Shown: one piece after another, positions 12,828-24,739 of the stretch | Layout of the letters: every line of letters starts with the position of its first letter | Numbering within the stretch: the stretch's first letter is position 1 | Assembly: GCA_035048485.1 (NCBI GenBank) | Contig: CM068593.1 | Location: 3,670,535 to 3,734,534 of the forward strand | From: Pteria penguin | Taxonomy: Eukaryota; Mollusca; Bivalvia; Pterioida; Pteriidae | Length of the DNA stretch: 64,000 bases | Reading direction: 5' to 3' | The notes under the pieces: generated by a model | The model's database searches: none | What the model saw: the letters and a program-made list of their open reading frames with translations, nothing else | Told to the model about the DNA's origin: nothing | Translations under genes and position numbers: made by a program

Positions 12828-13199
12828 TTCTGAAACGTGAATGATGAGTTTCTGAAAATACGAATTGAGGTTGCATATATATTAAATTTCAATGAACATT
12901 GAATAGATCTACTAACGTCAGTAATATTCAAACGTTGCAGAACAAAGGCAAAGAAGTGTAAACGTGTGTTAAAACTAATGCGTTGAAATTCGAAATCCGT
13001 TTATCGATTTATTTATTCTTTTAAATACAATGATAGAATACCTATTTTCTCTGACATCAGCATTTTCTTACCTTCCAATGCAAACACGTTTACTTCCTTG
13101 TTAATGTCCTTTGTCAATGAAGTAATGTACTTGATAGAAACGTATCATTCTTGTACGAGTTATCTTTCTTACTCCATAGTTGAAATGTTAATTGACGAT

Positions 13200-13468
13200 C
13201 TACATGTATTCGTAGTTTGGCATTTTTGTTGTTGTTGTTGATCGTTTGTTCTGTAGTCTATTTTTGTGTTTTTTGTTTTGTTTAGGTTTTCTTTCTTTTT
13301 TTCTTAAAAAACGGGGGGGGGGGGAGTTTTTTCTTTTCTTATGTGTATGTATGTATGTATGTATGTATGTATGCATGCATGCATGCATGCATGCATGCAT
13401 GTATGTATGTATGTATGTATGTATGTATGTATGTATGTATGTATGTATGTATGTATGTATGTATGTAT
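13200..13468. repeat. Poly-G run plus (GTAT)n/(GCAT)n microsatellite
   Basis: A T-rich stretch and G run (about 13313-13324) are followed by GTAT tetranucleotides from about 13340. A GCAT core interrupts them at about 13371-13400, and GTAT resumes to 13468. A shorter, differently mutated equivalent lies at 30630-30720. Confidence 0.95.
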
Positions 13469-14090
13469 CACCGGGTTATCATCACACTATGTCCGGAGTT
13501 CTACACAAATGGCACACATAGTTTATACTGAATATTTATTTTTATTCAGAGAAGCTATAAATTGATGATATATTCCAAAATGTCCTACAATATTAACAAT
13601 AATGTATTACCAATATTTTCCAATACAAAACAATTATAATATTTAGAGTAGAAATGACCATATGCAAATATATGAAATAAATGCACGGAGAGATACACAA
13701 TTAGCCAAGCGCATCATTTGATAAGTATGTATATGTAAAATAATCAAATGATTTTAAATATAAAAGTTATTTCTACAAATGTACATAAACATACCTGTGC
13801 GATAATTTGAGAATAGTCAATAGATAAATATTTGAATGATATCAACGTCTGGCTATTACAATAGATATTTAAATTATGATCTAAAGCGCGCCAGGTAAAA
13901 CGGGTATAACATTATCGCATGCGCAAGCATATAATCTGTCCATTGGTCAATGTCATATCATTCACTCACTCCTTCATTCATGTGTTTACTCATGCATACA
14001 TCCATTCATAAGAAGAAATTATTGTAAAGAAGGAAAACATCAGTAATATAACTATTATTAATATATAAAAATAATTTCACATCCGTGACA
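13469..14090. other. Non-coding AT-rich DNA
   Basis: No coding or repeat signal recognised. Confidence 0.4.
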
Positions 14091-14091
14091 T

Positions 14092-14137
14092 ATGTATGTA
14101 TGTATGTATGTCTGTATGTCTGTCTGTATGTATGTAT
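14092..14137. repeat. (GTAT)n microsatellite
   Basis: GTAT tetranucleotides with GTCT variants, about 46 bp. Confidence 0.9.
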
Positions 14138-14144
14138 AAAACAC

Positions 14145-14215
14145 TTTCATTGACCGTCGCAAATCGGTATCGAAGCTGCAATATAGCACAATATTTTTGA
14201 AATGTCGTTTTTCGC
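14145..14215 (+). repeat. Diverged Penelope 3'-tail motif
   Basis: The stretch TTGACCGTCGCAAATCGG followed by TATCGAAGCTGCAATATAG resembles the Penelope 3' tail near 25285 and 37187 (TGACCGTCCTAAGTCGGTAT...). The ACCG/CGGT arms of a small hairpin are identical while the loop differs. It is probably a relic of a related family. Confidence 0.45.
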
Positions 14216-14394
14216 ATGTATTTGACGCTGATGATTTGTTTCATACAACTCGGTCAGCTGTCTTTTTCCTTTTTTTTTAATTTATTTTATATCATTTTAT
14301 TTTTTTATTTATTCATTTATTTTCATTTATTTAGTTTTAAATTTGAATTTTATTCATTATACAACGATTAAGAAACAAGTGACCAACTGAAATA

Positions 14395-14577
14395 AATCTT
14401 GCTCGTTGGCACAGATCTTGGGGTAAGGGTGTGGTTTTTGTGGGAGGAAACGGGAGTATCCGGAGAAAACCCACGAAGCCAGGTTGCTGACGGCTTCACC
14501 ATCTCACGTACCACACCACGAATCAAACCCACGTCGCATTGTTGAGAAGCAAGCGTGCTACCGACTACGCTACCTTA
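14395..14577 (-). mobile_element. tRNA-derived SINE, minus strand
   Basis: On the minus strand a tRNA-like head (GGTAGCGTAGTCGGTAGCAC as A box, GGGTTTGATTCG as B box) leads into a body containing GGTTTTCTCCGGATACTCCC, then TTTCCTCCCACA. That body motif is widespread in animal SINEs. The head abuts the large satellite array directly. Confidence 0.7.
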
Positions 14578-17500
14578 ATTTTGAAACCATAACATCCCAA
14601 TATGTGATAATGTCTGGGAAACCATAACACCCCAATGTACGATAAGGTCTGGGAAGAAACCATAACACCCCAATATGTAATAAGGTCTGGGAAGAAACCA
14701 TAACACCCCAATATGTGATAAGGTCTGGGAAAAAAAACACCCCAATATGTGATAATATCTGGGACACCAAACACCCCAATATGTGATAATGTCTGGGAAA
14801 CCATAACACCCCAATATGTGCTAATGTCTGGGAAACCAAACACCCCAATATGTGATAAGGTCTGGGAAGAAACCATAACACCCCAATATGTGATAAAGTT
14901 TGGGAAACCAAACACCCCAATATGTGATAATGTCTTGGAAACCAAACACCCCAATATGTGATAATGTCTGAGAAACCATAACCCCCCAATATGTGATAAG
15001 GTCTGGGAAGAAACCATAACACCCCAATATGTGATAAGGTCTGGGAAGAAACTATAACCCCCCAATATGTGATAATGTCTGGGAAGAAACCATAACACCC
15101 GAATATGTGATAAGGTCTGGGAAGAAACCATAACACCCCAATATGTGATAATGTCTGGGAAACCAAACACCCCAATATGTGATAATGTCTGGGAAACCAA
15201 ACACCTCAATATGTGATAAGGTCTTGGAAGAAACCATAACACCCTAATATGTGATAATGTCTGGGAAACCAAACACCCCAATATGTGATAATGTCTTGGA
15301 AACCAAACACCCCAATATATGATAAGGTCTGGGAAACCATCACACCCCAATATGTGATAAGGTCTGGGAAACCAAACACCCCAATATGTAATAAGATCTG
15401 GGAAACCATAACACCCCACTATGTGATAATGTCTGGGAAATCATAACACCCCAATATTTGATAAGGTATGGGAAGAAACCATAACACCCCAATATGTGAT
15501 AAGGTCTGGGAAACCATAACCCCAATATGTGATAAGGTCTTGGAAACCATAACACCCGAAAATGTGATAATGTGTGGGAAGAAACCATAACACCCCAATA
15601 TGTAATAATGTCTGGGAAACCATAACACCCCAATATGTGATAAGGTCTGGGAAGAAACCATAACACCCCAATATGTGATAAGGTCTGGGAAGAAACCATA
15701 ACGCCCCAATATGTGATAATGTCTGGGAAACCATAACACCCCAAAATGTGATAAAGTTTGGGAAGAAACCATAACACCCCAATATGTGATAAGGTCTGGG
15801 AAGAAACCATAACACCCCAATATGTGATAATGTCTGGGAAACCATAACACCCCAATATGTGATAAGGTCTGGGAAGAAACCATTACACCCCAATATGTGA
15901 TAAGGTCTGGGAAGAAACCATAACACCCCAATATGTAATAAGGTCTGGGAAACCATAACACCCCAATATGTGATAAGGTCTGGGAAACCATAACACCCCA
16001 ATATGTGATAAGGTCTGGGAAGAAACCATAACACCCCAATATGTGATAATGTCTGGGAAACCATAACACCCCAAAATGTGATAAAGTTTGGGAAGAAACC
16101 ATAACACCCCAATATGTGATAATATCTGGGAAACCATAACCCCAATATGTGATAAGGTCTTGGAAACCATAACACCCGAAAATGTGATAATGTGTGGGAA
16201 GAAACCATAACACCCCAATATGTAATAATGTCTGGGAAAACCATTACACCCCAATATGTGATAAGGTCTGGGAAGAAACCATAACACCCCCAATATGTGA
16301 TAATGTCTGGGAAACCATAACACCCCAAAATGTGATAAAGTTTGGGAAGAAACCATAACAACCCCAATATGTGATAAGGTCTGGGAAGAAACCATAACGC
16401 CCCAATATGTGATAAGGTCTGGGAAACCATAACGCCCCAATATGTGATAAGGTCTGGGAAGAAACCATAACACCCCAATATGTGATAAGGTCTGGGAAGA
16501 AACCATAACACCCCAATATGTGATAAGGTCTGGGAAGAAACCATAACACCCCAATATGTGATAATGTCTGGGAAACCATAACACCCCAAAATGTGATAAA
16601 GTTTGGGAAGAAACCATAACACCCCAATATGTGATAAGGTCTGGGAAGAAACCATAACGCCCCAATATGTGATAAGGTCTGGGAAACCATAACACCCCAA
16701 AATGTGATAAAGTTTGGGAAGAAACCATAACACCCCAATATGTGATAAGGTCTGGGAAGAAACCATAACACCCCAATATGTGATAATGTCTGGGAAACCA
16801 TAACACCCCAATATGTGATAAGGTCTGGGAAGAAACCATTACACCCCAATATGTGATAAGGTCTGGGAAGAAACCATAACACCCCAATATGTAATAAGGT
16901 CTGGGAAACCATAACACCCCAATATGTGATAAGGTCCGGGAAACCATAACACCCCAATATGTGATAAGGTCTGGGAAGAAACCATAACACCCCAATATGT
17001 GATAATGTCTGGGAAACCATAACACCCCAAAATGTGATAAAGTTTGGGAAGAAACCATAACACCCCAATATGTGATAATATCTGGGAAACCATAACCCCA
17101 ATATGTGATAAGGTCTTGGAAACCATAACACCCGAAAATGTGATAATGTGTGGGAAGAAACCATAACACCCCAATATGTAATAATGTCTGGGAAACCATT
17201 ACACCCCAATATGTGATAAGGTCTGGGAAGAAACCATAACACCCCAATATGTGATAATGTCTGGGAAACCATAACACCCCAATATGTGATAAGGTCTGGG
17301 AAGAAACCATAGCACCCCAATATGTGATAATGTCTGGGAAACCATAACACCCCAATATGTAATAATGTCTGGGAAACCATTACACCCCAATATGTGATAA
17401 GGTCTGGGAAGAAACCATAACACCCCAATATGTGATAATGTCTGGGAAACCATAACACCCCAAAATGTGATAAAGTTTGGGAAGAAACCATAACACCCCA

Positions 17501-17962
17501 ATATGTGATAAGGTCTGGGAAGAAACCATAACGCCCCAATATGTGATAAGGTCTGGGAAACCATAACGCCCCAATATGTGATAAGGTCTGGGAAGAAACC
17601 ATAACACCCCAATATGTGATAAGGTCTGGGAAGAAACCATAACACCCCAATATGTGATAAGGTCTGGGAAGAAACCATAACACCCCAATATGTGATAATG
17701 TCTGGGAAACCATAACACCCCAAAATGTGATAAAGTTTGGGAAGAAACCATAACACCCCAATATGTGATAAGGTCTGGGAAGAAACCATAACGCCCCAAT
17801 ATGTGATAAGGTCTGGGAAACCATAACGCCCCAATATGTGATAAGGTCTGGGAAACCATAACACCCCAATATGTGATAAAGTCTGGGAAACCATAACGCC
17901 CCAATATGTGATAAGGTCTGGGAAACCATAACACCCCAAAATGTGATAAGGTCTGGGAAGAA
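14578..17962 (-). repeat. Large 35/38-bp satellite array with higher-order repeats
   Basis: About 90 units of two lengths alternate: GGTCTGGGAA, then ACCATAACACCCC and AATATGTGATAA (35 bp), or the same with an extra GAA (38 bp). Variant units (GATAATATCTGGG, GATAAAGTTTGGG, CCCGAAAATGTG, ATAACCCCAAT) recur as marked blocks. For example the ATAACCCCAATATGTG variant appears near 15515, 16137 and 17092, and about 360 bp at 15880-16240 recurs at 16835-17200. Neither unit length is a multiple of three and stops are rare, so long open frames occur in all three minus frames (up to 561 codons). They cycle through the same few words and are not genes. Confidence 0.97.
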
Positions 17963-18109
17963 AAAATAAACTCTCTGTATATTGCTTCTATACTTTATGT
18001 GTCGCTTTAAGCTGTAATTCCTTTATCACATAACCCCGTCACCTCTGAATTTATAACACAGTCTAATAGCTTCATTGTTTCAATGTTTTATTAAAACTAA
18101 AGATATGGT

Positions 18110-18830
18110 ACTCATACAAGCGGCCCACCACTTCCCCTAACTACAGGTGGTATCTCTAGAACAGTACACAAGCGGCCCACCACTTCCCCTAACTACAGGT
18201 GGTATCTCTAGAACAATACACAAAGGGCTCATCCCTTGGGTTACTGAATGGTGGTATCGCTTGTACACTACATAAAGGATCCACAGTTTCCTCTAAGTAT
18301 TGGTGGTACTGCATTAACAGTACACAGAAGACCCACCAGTAGTTAAAGAGGTGGTGGGCGCTTTGTGTACTGTTCAAGCGATACCACCAGTAGTAATACA
18401 TGAGTTAGTGGTGGGCCCCTTTGTGTACTGTTCAAGAGAAACCACCAGTAGTCAAAGGAAGTGGTGGGTCCCTTTGTTTACAATTCAAGATATACTACCA
18501 GAGGTAAGAGGAAGTGGTGGGCCCTTTGTGTTGTGTCAAAGAGATAACTCCTGTAGATTAGGGGCGTGTTGGACCTATGTGTTCTGTTCAACTTCAAGTG
18601 ATACCACGAGTAGTTAAAGGAAGTGGTAGGCCCTTTGTTTAAAGTTCAAAAGATACCACCGGTGGTAAGAAGAAGTGGTGGACCCTTTGTGTACTGTTGA
18701 AAGTAGTTAGAGGAAATGGTGGGCCCTTTGTTTACTGTTCAATAGAAACCAGTAGTATAAAGAGGAAGTGGTGGACCACTTGTGTAGTGTTGAAGAGATA
18801 TCACTTGCAGCTTAGAGGCAAAGAGGTTGC
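18110..18830. repeat. ~53-bp minisatellite with an internal orientation switch
   Basis: Units built from GTGGTGGGCCCTTTGTGTAC, then TGTTCAAGAGATACCACC and AGTAGTTAAAGGAA. Units at about 18118-18350 run in reverse-complement orientation, and units from about 18351 to 18830 run forward. The array is therefore two arms of a large inverted repeat. Confidence 0.9.
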
Positions 18831-19345
18831 ATACTAAACATACGCAGTAGCGGCATAACAGTGGCTTACCAGAGGTACGAAGAAGTGACATAGCAGTGGC
18901 ATACCAGAGATACACAGTATCCGCATAGCAGTGGTATAACAGAGGTACGGATTAGCGGCATACCAGAGGCACGGCTTAGCGGCATGGCAGTGGCATACCT
19001 GAGGCACAGATAAGCAACATGGCAGTGGCATAGTAGTGACATACCAGAGGTACGGAGTAGCGGCATAGTATTGATATACTAGAGGTACGATGTAGCGGCA
19101 AAGCAATGACATAACAGATATATGGAATAGCGACATGGCTGTCGCATATCAAAGTACGGAGAACGTACGAAGTAGCGGCATGACAGTGGCATACCAGAGG
19201 TACGGAGTAGCGGCATGCAGTGGAATACCAGAGGTACGAATGTCGGGAAAACAGTGATATGCCAGAGGTACGGAATAGCGTCATAGCAGTGGCATACCAC
19301 AGGTACGGATTCACGATAACGCAAAGATATACCAGAGGTATAAAA
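18831..19345. repeat. ~35-bp minisatellite
   Basis: About 14 copies of a unit near GCGGCATAGCAGTGGCATAC followed by CAGAGGTACGGAGTA. It directly follows the 53-bp array. Reading frames through it on the minus strand are repeat artefacts. Confidence 0.9.
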
Positions 19346-19464
19346 ATAAAAATGAAAAATACTTTTATAAAACTTGTGAAGAAGGGGAACTGAACTGAAA
19401 AATTTTCAAGATGAATTCTGAAGACAAGAGAACTCTAACTCATACAAAGAATTTAAAGCTGACA

Positions 19465-19645
19465 TTATTGTATCAAAATATGATATAGCTGCAAAGCTAC
19501 GCGATATTTGTCAATATATAACGCATTACATTGTGATTTCTGACCTTTTAAAAATAAATCATTATATCAAAATACAATATAGCTGCAAAACTGCGCGAGA
19601 TGTGTCAATATATAACGCATTATATTGTGATTTCTGACGTTATTT
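19465..19645. repeat. Two ~92-bp direct repeats
   Basis: The stretch starting ATATAGCTGCAAAGCTACGC at about 19483 and running through ATTGTGATTTCTGAC recurs from about 19574 with few changes. Confidence 0.8.
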
Positions 19646-20145
19646 TAAATATAAATTTGGAAACATAATTTAAACAAAAGACGACAACTCTGTACAGGGT
19701 ATGATCGCTTCCCGGAAGAAGTGGTTGAGGTTCATAATAAAATGAACTTGAGAAATAAAGTAGAATACAAGTAAAGTTTATGGCTGCTTATCACGCGATA
19801 AATAGTGGATTTATGTTTTATTACGGTTAAATGTACGGCAATGAAAACATCGTGCAATGATGTAAGTACGTTCTTCAATGAAGTGACAATAGTGTGTCAA
19901 ATCTTTTAGGCAAAACGACGCTTGCGTTGTCACATGTGGACCAATGTATATAGAGCCTTCAGATGAATTATCAGGGGAAAGTCATTATTGCCGATCGTTA
20001 GCTTAATGTTTATATATGTTAGATATTTATGCCGAAATGCGTAGAATCGAGCCGGCTATTACGTTTATGAAAATTGCAAGTTTACGCAACGTAAGGAATT
20101 GTGGCCCTATCATTCATATAGGGCCACTATTTGCGGCTACTCCTT
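19646..20145. other. Non-coding DNA
   Basis: No gene recognised. Positions 20100-20127 contain a local inverted repeat around GGCCCTAT...ATAGGGCC. Confidence 0.4.
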
Positions 20146-20148
20146 TTT

Positions 20149-20149
20149 C

Positions 20150-20214
<65 letters not shown>

Positions 20215-20233
20215 CATCATCATCATCATCATT

Positions 20234-20265
<32 letters not shown>

Positions 20266-20268
20266 AAC
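20149..20268. repeat. (AAT)n then (CAT)n microsatellite
   Basis: AAT trinucleotides to about 20213 switch to CAT trinucleotides to about 20264. The poly-isoleucine frame across it is an artefact. Confidence 0.95.
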
Positions 20269-20469
20269 AATAAAAAGAAGAAGAAAAACGCCTAGCAAGA
20301 CTTAATACACACGTCCCTTAGTTTGAAGAGGAGAAATTATTAACCAGGACCTGGAAATGACACATTAATAGGCCACCTTTATCTATTTTTGGAAATAATC
20401 AAATAATACTGAAAGACAATTAAAAACTAAATAAATATCCCCCCCCCCCCCAATAAATACCAATAAAAT

Positions 20470-20900
20470 GAAATAAATCCGAAAATTAAAACGTAGCTTT
20501 CTCTCCATAATCTCAGCATCAGGAAAAAATATCACGAAAATCGTAAGCCATATGGAGTCATTCTATATAAACGTGTTGAAAAAGATATGAATCCAAGTCC
20601 CGTAACTCCGTATAAGCTCAAATCGAATGAATCTGAAAATCGAAAGGCGGCTTCCTCTCTGTAGTCTTAGCATCAGGGGAAAATGTCGTTTGACATAACT
20701 AAGCTTATCCCGTGCCTTAGGAAGTGATGCTTTATACAAATGTTTAAAAAAAATCTAAGTCCCGTAACTCCGTAAGTTCAAATTGGATAAATCTGAAAAT
20801 CAAAAAGCGGCTTCCTCTCCATAATCTTAGCATCAGGTAAAAATATCACGAAAAGCCTTTGACGTAAACTTTAGTTATCCCGTGCCATAAGAAGTAATGT
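20470..20900. repeat. ~156-bp tandem repeat, three copies
   Basis: Each copy contains AATCTGAAAATC, CGGCTTCCTCTC and TCTTAGCATCAGG, with anchors near 20477, 20632 and 20790. Copies also share AAGTCCCGTAACTCCGTA and ATCCCGTGCCATA. It leads into the 21-bp array that follows. Confidence 0.8.
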
Positions 20901-20935
20901 ACGGCAACGTAGAAAGGTCACGAAGAAAAAATTTT

Positions 20936-21315
20936 AAGTCGTACAAACGAGTTACTAACCGTACAAACGAGATACTAAATCGTACAAACGACTTACTAAG
21001 TCGTACAAACGAGATACTAAGTTGTACGAACGACTTACTAAGTCGTACAAACGAGATACTAAATCGTACAAACGACTTACTAAGTCGTACAAACGAGATA
21101 CTAAGTTGTACGAACGACTTACCAAGTCGTACAAACGAGATACTAATTCGTACAAACGAGATACTCAGTTGTACAAACGAGATACTAAGTCGTACAAACG
21201 ACTTACGAAGTCGTACAAACGAGATACTAAGTCGTACATACGAGTTACTAAGTCGTACAAACGAGATGCCAAGTCGTACAAACGAGATACTTTGTCGTAC
21301 AAACGAGATAATAAC
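20936..21315. repeat. 21-bp minisatellite (about 18 copies)
   Basis: The unit is TCGTACAAACGAGATACTAAG, with CGAC for CGAG and other single-base variants. Because 21 is a multiple of three and the unit lacks stops, every frame stays open. The plus frame gives SRTNEIL heptapeptides and the minus frame SRLYDLV. No start context, domain or homologous gene was seen, so it is treated as non-coding. Confidence 0.9.
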
Positions 21316-21329
21316 GAGAGAGCATGAAC

Positions 21330-22430
21330 GTGTTTCAGATTGATCTTTGTACGTGTTCCCCGTGCTTTAGATTGATGGATCTATAGTTTGATAAGGTAGT
21401 ATTGACTTTTTATTTTAATATTTTGTTTTAATAAAGTTAGTTGTTAGGTTCACATGCTGACATACTCTTTGATTTTATAAGGTAGAAACGTCATACGTTT
21501 GTAATTGCACTATATATAGAGAGGAGATTCCTTGAATTCATTTGCATTAGTAGGTCTTTCATGTTTCCGTATGGACAATGTCCTGCTGTGTGACATGACA
21601 GGGTAATTAGTCATTTTTGAATAAGTTTCCTACTATAGATCTGATAAAGGCGGTATCACTGGCAATAATGAAAGGGGCTATTTCTATGGGCTATCTATAC
21701 AAGTTAATCCCCTATTTGCCCGGGGAGCACTGTAGAATGATTGTTGCTGATTTAGAATATTCACAATTTGTCTTCTACATTAACAGTCATGGAAGATTCA
21801 TTGGAAAAGTTTTTAAAGGAAAGAGAGGTAGATAATGACCAAATTAATAGAATGAGAGAAAACAAGGTAGATTAAAATATAGAAAATTCAAATGGAAATC
21901 TTGGCAAAACGCCATATTCAACGAGTCAAAGATTGAATTTGTGAATTTGGCAACTAATTGGTAATAGTATGTATATACACCCACATACGAGTCCCCCCTT
22001 TTCAAAGCAGAAAAAAACATCAGTAGCAACTACACACCTTGCATTGTTCCTTCCTTTCTCTCTTATGGAAATAGGTAAGTGTTTTAACAGCCAAACCTGC
22101 GCACCCCTCCCCCCATCGGATCTGCAAACGAGCATAAAATCTAGACAGCGAGAAACAAACAAGCAAAAATGTAGCTGATGCTCGATATTAAAGTATTAGT
22201 AGACTAGTGCTCTGTGTATATATATATATATATTTTTTTTTTTTCATAATTTTTATTTATGTAAGTGTTTATTGTTTGTCCTTAAGAAGGGGCAGATCAC
22301 CTCGAAAATTTGACCATTTTCTTTGTTTTAGTGTCGTTTATCGCTTTCTTGTGCTTTTATATTTGACCTTTTTTATTCTTAAGCGATTTGCATTGACCCT
22401 TGGTCGATCCGACTTAAAAACAAAACAAAA
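21330..22430. other. Non-coding DNA
   Basis: No gene recognised. A short TA run followed by a T run lies at 22217-22245. Confidence 0.4.
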
Positions 22431-22790
22431 CACGTCAATAACTAGTTATCCGATTTCAACGAAATGAACAAACTTGTAACATACATCCTTTTAGAACACT
22501 CAGATGCCATTGGTTTTTATCCATACAGTGTTTCTGGAAAAGAAGATTTTGAAAGAGGGGTACCCTCTGAGATCTATTTGTAGCCATTGTGGTGCCATTT
22601 GTTGAGGGATTTAGACGAAATAAATTTCATGTATATACCAAGTTTCATTTAAATCCATCAAGCGGTCCTGAAAAGGTTGCAATAATGTTAACAGTTAATG
22701 AACTGACGGAAGACAGACGATAGACGATCCGGTATGACAATAGCTCACTTGAGTTGAGCCTTTGGCTCAAGTGAGCTAAAAACGACAATT
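22430..22790 (-). mobile_element. Bivalve-type MITE-like repeat ending in a hairpin
   Basis: The right end (22746-22783) is a hairpin: TAGCTCACTTGAG and CTCAAGTGAGCTA around GCCTTTGGC. The body (GATTTCAACGAAATGAAC, CAAGTTTCATTTAAATCC, CGGAAGACAGACGATAG) is typical of repeats dispersed through bivalve genomes. Related ends lie near 10450, 23397 and 33330. Confidence 0.6.
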
Positions 22791-23396
22791 AACAATTCCT
22801 CTCTTTGTGAATTTAAAGAATTTCATTATCGACCCTTTGTCGTGGACGATTTTATCAGAAAGATAAATTGGTTCTCTTTCTCTCTTAAGAAACGCTCGAA
22901 TCCGCTTCTGTGAATGAGCAAGGTTGTTTTTGTCAAGGTTTTAAGGTAGTCCGACTCTAATTCCATTAATTTTTGTTGATAAGATAAAAGATGGTTTCTC
23001 AACTTAACTATATTTTTATTCATATAATATAATGCCTTCTCTTCTCATGGTTCTGTGTGCTGCGGGCATTCTACTTCTGTCAACGCTATTTCACAGAAAT
23101 CTTGAACAATTTTAAAAAATATTGTTAAAATCTAAATTGGATATTAAAATATTGAAAACAAAAAGTTCAAAAAGACGGCAAAAAAAAAAAAAAAAATAAA
23201 TAAATAAAAATAAAAATAAAATAAAACAACAACAAAAAAAAAAAAAAAAAAAAAACTTGTCGAAACTTAGATTTCGGAATGGAACCAAAACAACCACACT
23301 TCTTCACACATGCCTCTCGATAATTCCTATGCATTCGGTTTGTCTCTGTATGCCTCTAATCTGAAAAAGAAGTTTGTCAATGAAAGGAACCCTGTG
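22791..23396. other. Non-coding, A-rich
   Basis: Poly-A tracts at about 23181-23196 and 23235-23254. A 65-codon minus frame at 22826-23023 has no recognisable domain. Confidence 0.35.
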
Positions 23397-23946
23397 TTTT
23401 CTTTTAGCACACCTGAGTCGAAGGCTCAAGTGGGCAATTGTGATCAATCGTTGCCTGTCGTCCATCCTTCCGTCGTTTGCCCCTCGTTAACTTTCCACAT
23501 TTTCGACTTCTCCCCCGAAACCGCTGTACAAAATTTCACCAAACCTTATAGGATGTAAGTACTCAAGGTCCTCTGCCAAAATTGTGTCTTTTGACCCGAT
23601 CTGTAATCGAAGATTGTCACTATTAGGCCTGTTTGGTTGACACATTTTCGACTTCTTCTCTAAAACGGCTTCACACAATTCCACCAAACCTTATAGGAAG
23701 TAAGGACTCAAGGTCATCTACAAAGTTTGTGTTTTGACTCGATCCGTTATCCAAGATGACCGCCATTGGCCCTGATTGATTGACACATTTAAGATCCAAG
23801 ATGGCTAACATTTCACACAATCTTGTAGAAAATAAGTATCGAAATAACGCAAATTCTTCTTACCAAAACTGAGCTATAATTTGTTTGTGAATAAGCAATT
23901 TGTCCTCAGGTGCGCGATGTACATGTAAGCCCACTTTGGCCTCTTG
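23397..23946 (+). mobile_element. MITE-like repeat with AGC..CACCTGAG ends
   Basis: It starts with TTTTAGCACACCTGAG and GAAGGCTCAAGTGGGC, and ends with CTCAGGTGCGCG, then GCCCACTTTGGCCTCTTGTT. The ends are imperfect inverted repeats. Inside, a ~165-bp unit (CACATTTTCGACTTCT, CACCAAACCTTATAGGA, AGTAAG.ACTCAAGGTC) occurs about twice, plus a degenerate third. No protein. Confidence 0.65.
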
Positions 23947-24244
23947 TTTACATTTTCGACAAATTAAACAAAAAATCAATAAATCATTCAATTTTTCTTA
24001 TGTACTACCGGGCTTCCGTACTTTGGGGCCAGGTGATTTCAATGCTGAGAAGAAATATTTTTCTCCTTCAGGTTAGAATGATGATTTAAAGTGAATTAAA
24101 ATTAGGTTATTCTTGTCATAATTATATGATAAGAATGTTACTGAAAAATAATTTTCTTTTTTTCAATACCTCATTTTTTGGATTATTTAATGATTTTTTA
24201 AAAGACACCCCTCCCCCTCCCACCTGTGGCAAACAGCTTTCCTC

Positions 24245-24475
24245 ATTTGTCGATTAATCCTTTTCATAACCACAGCTTACTGGGGCTAACCAAATACTTT
24301 TTATGAACTTTAAAATAATGTTTCTTTCTGACAATGCCACAACAGCGAACTACGTTGTTTTTTGGCAACTCATCTTTACTTTTCTAACCTAGATGGGTCT
24401 AATAATAGCATCTATGGCACTCAAGTAAGCGATATAGGCCCTCTTCGGCCTCTTGTATACCCATTTTGACAACTT
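24245..24475 (+). mobile_element. 3' remnant of the same MITE-like family
   Basis: It ends with CTCAAGTAAGCGATATAGGC and CCTCTTCGGCCTCTTGTAT, the terminal signature of the 23397-23946 repeat. Confidence 0.5.
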
Positions 24476-24689
24476 GTATAAATTTGTATATGAAATCGCT
24501 ATCGTAAATTTAACGAAATTTGGCAGAACGCATTCGACAAAACTCAAATACTTGGACTCCCCATTACTAAGGGAGTACCAATTTAATCTTTAAGATGGAA
24601 AAGGGGGAAGTTCAGAAAGACCTTTTGCCAGCCCTTTGGGCCGCATTATAATTATTCCACGTATTTGTCAAATTTACCGAACGTCGAAA

Positions 24690-24709
24690 GGGGGGGGGGG
24701 GGGGGGGGA
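24690..24709. repeat. Poly-G run
   Basis: About 20 consecutive G. Confidence 0.9.
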
Positions 24710-24739
24710 GTTGTTAGGTAGATAAAAAAAACCCTATTT

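Noticed and set aside
14565..17939. Very long open frames (up to 561 codons) on the minus strand with repeated CYGFPDIITYWG-type words
   Set aside because: They arise from the 35/38-bp satellite, are open in all three frames, and lack any non-repeat domain or start context.
14578..17962. CRISPR-like array
   Set aside because: Units are contiguous and variable with no unique spacers, and the DNA is eukaryotic.
22826..23023. 65-codon minus frame rich in Leu/Lys
   Set aside because: No recognisable domain, no neighbours to support it; could be chance.
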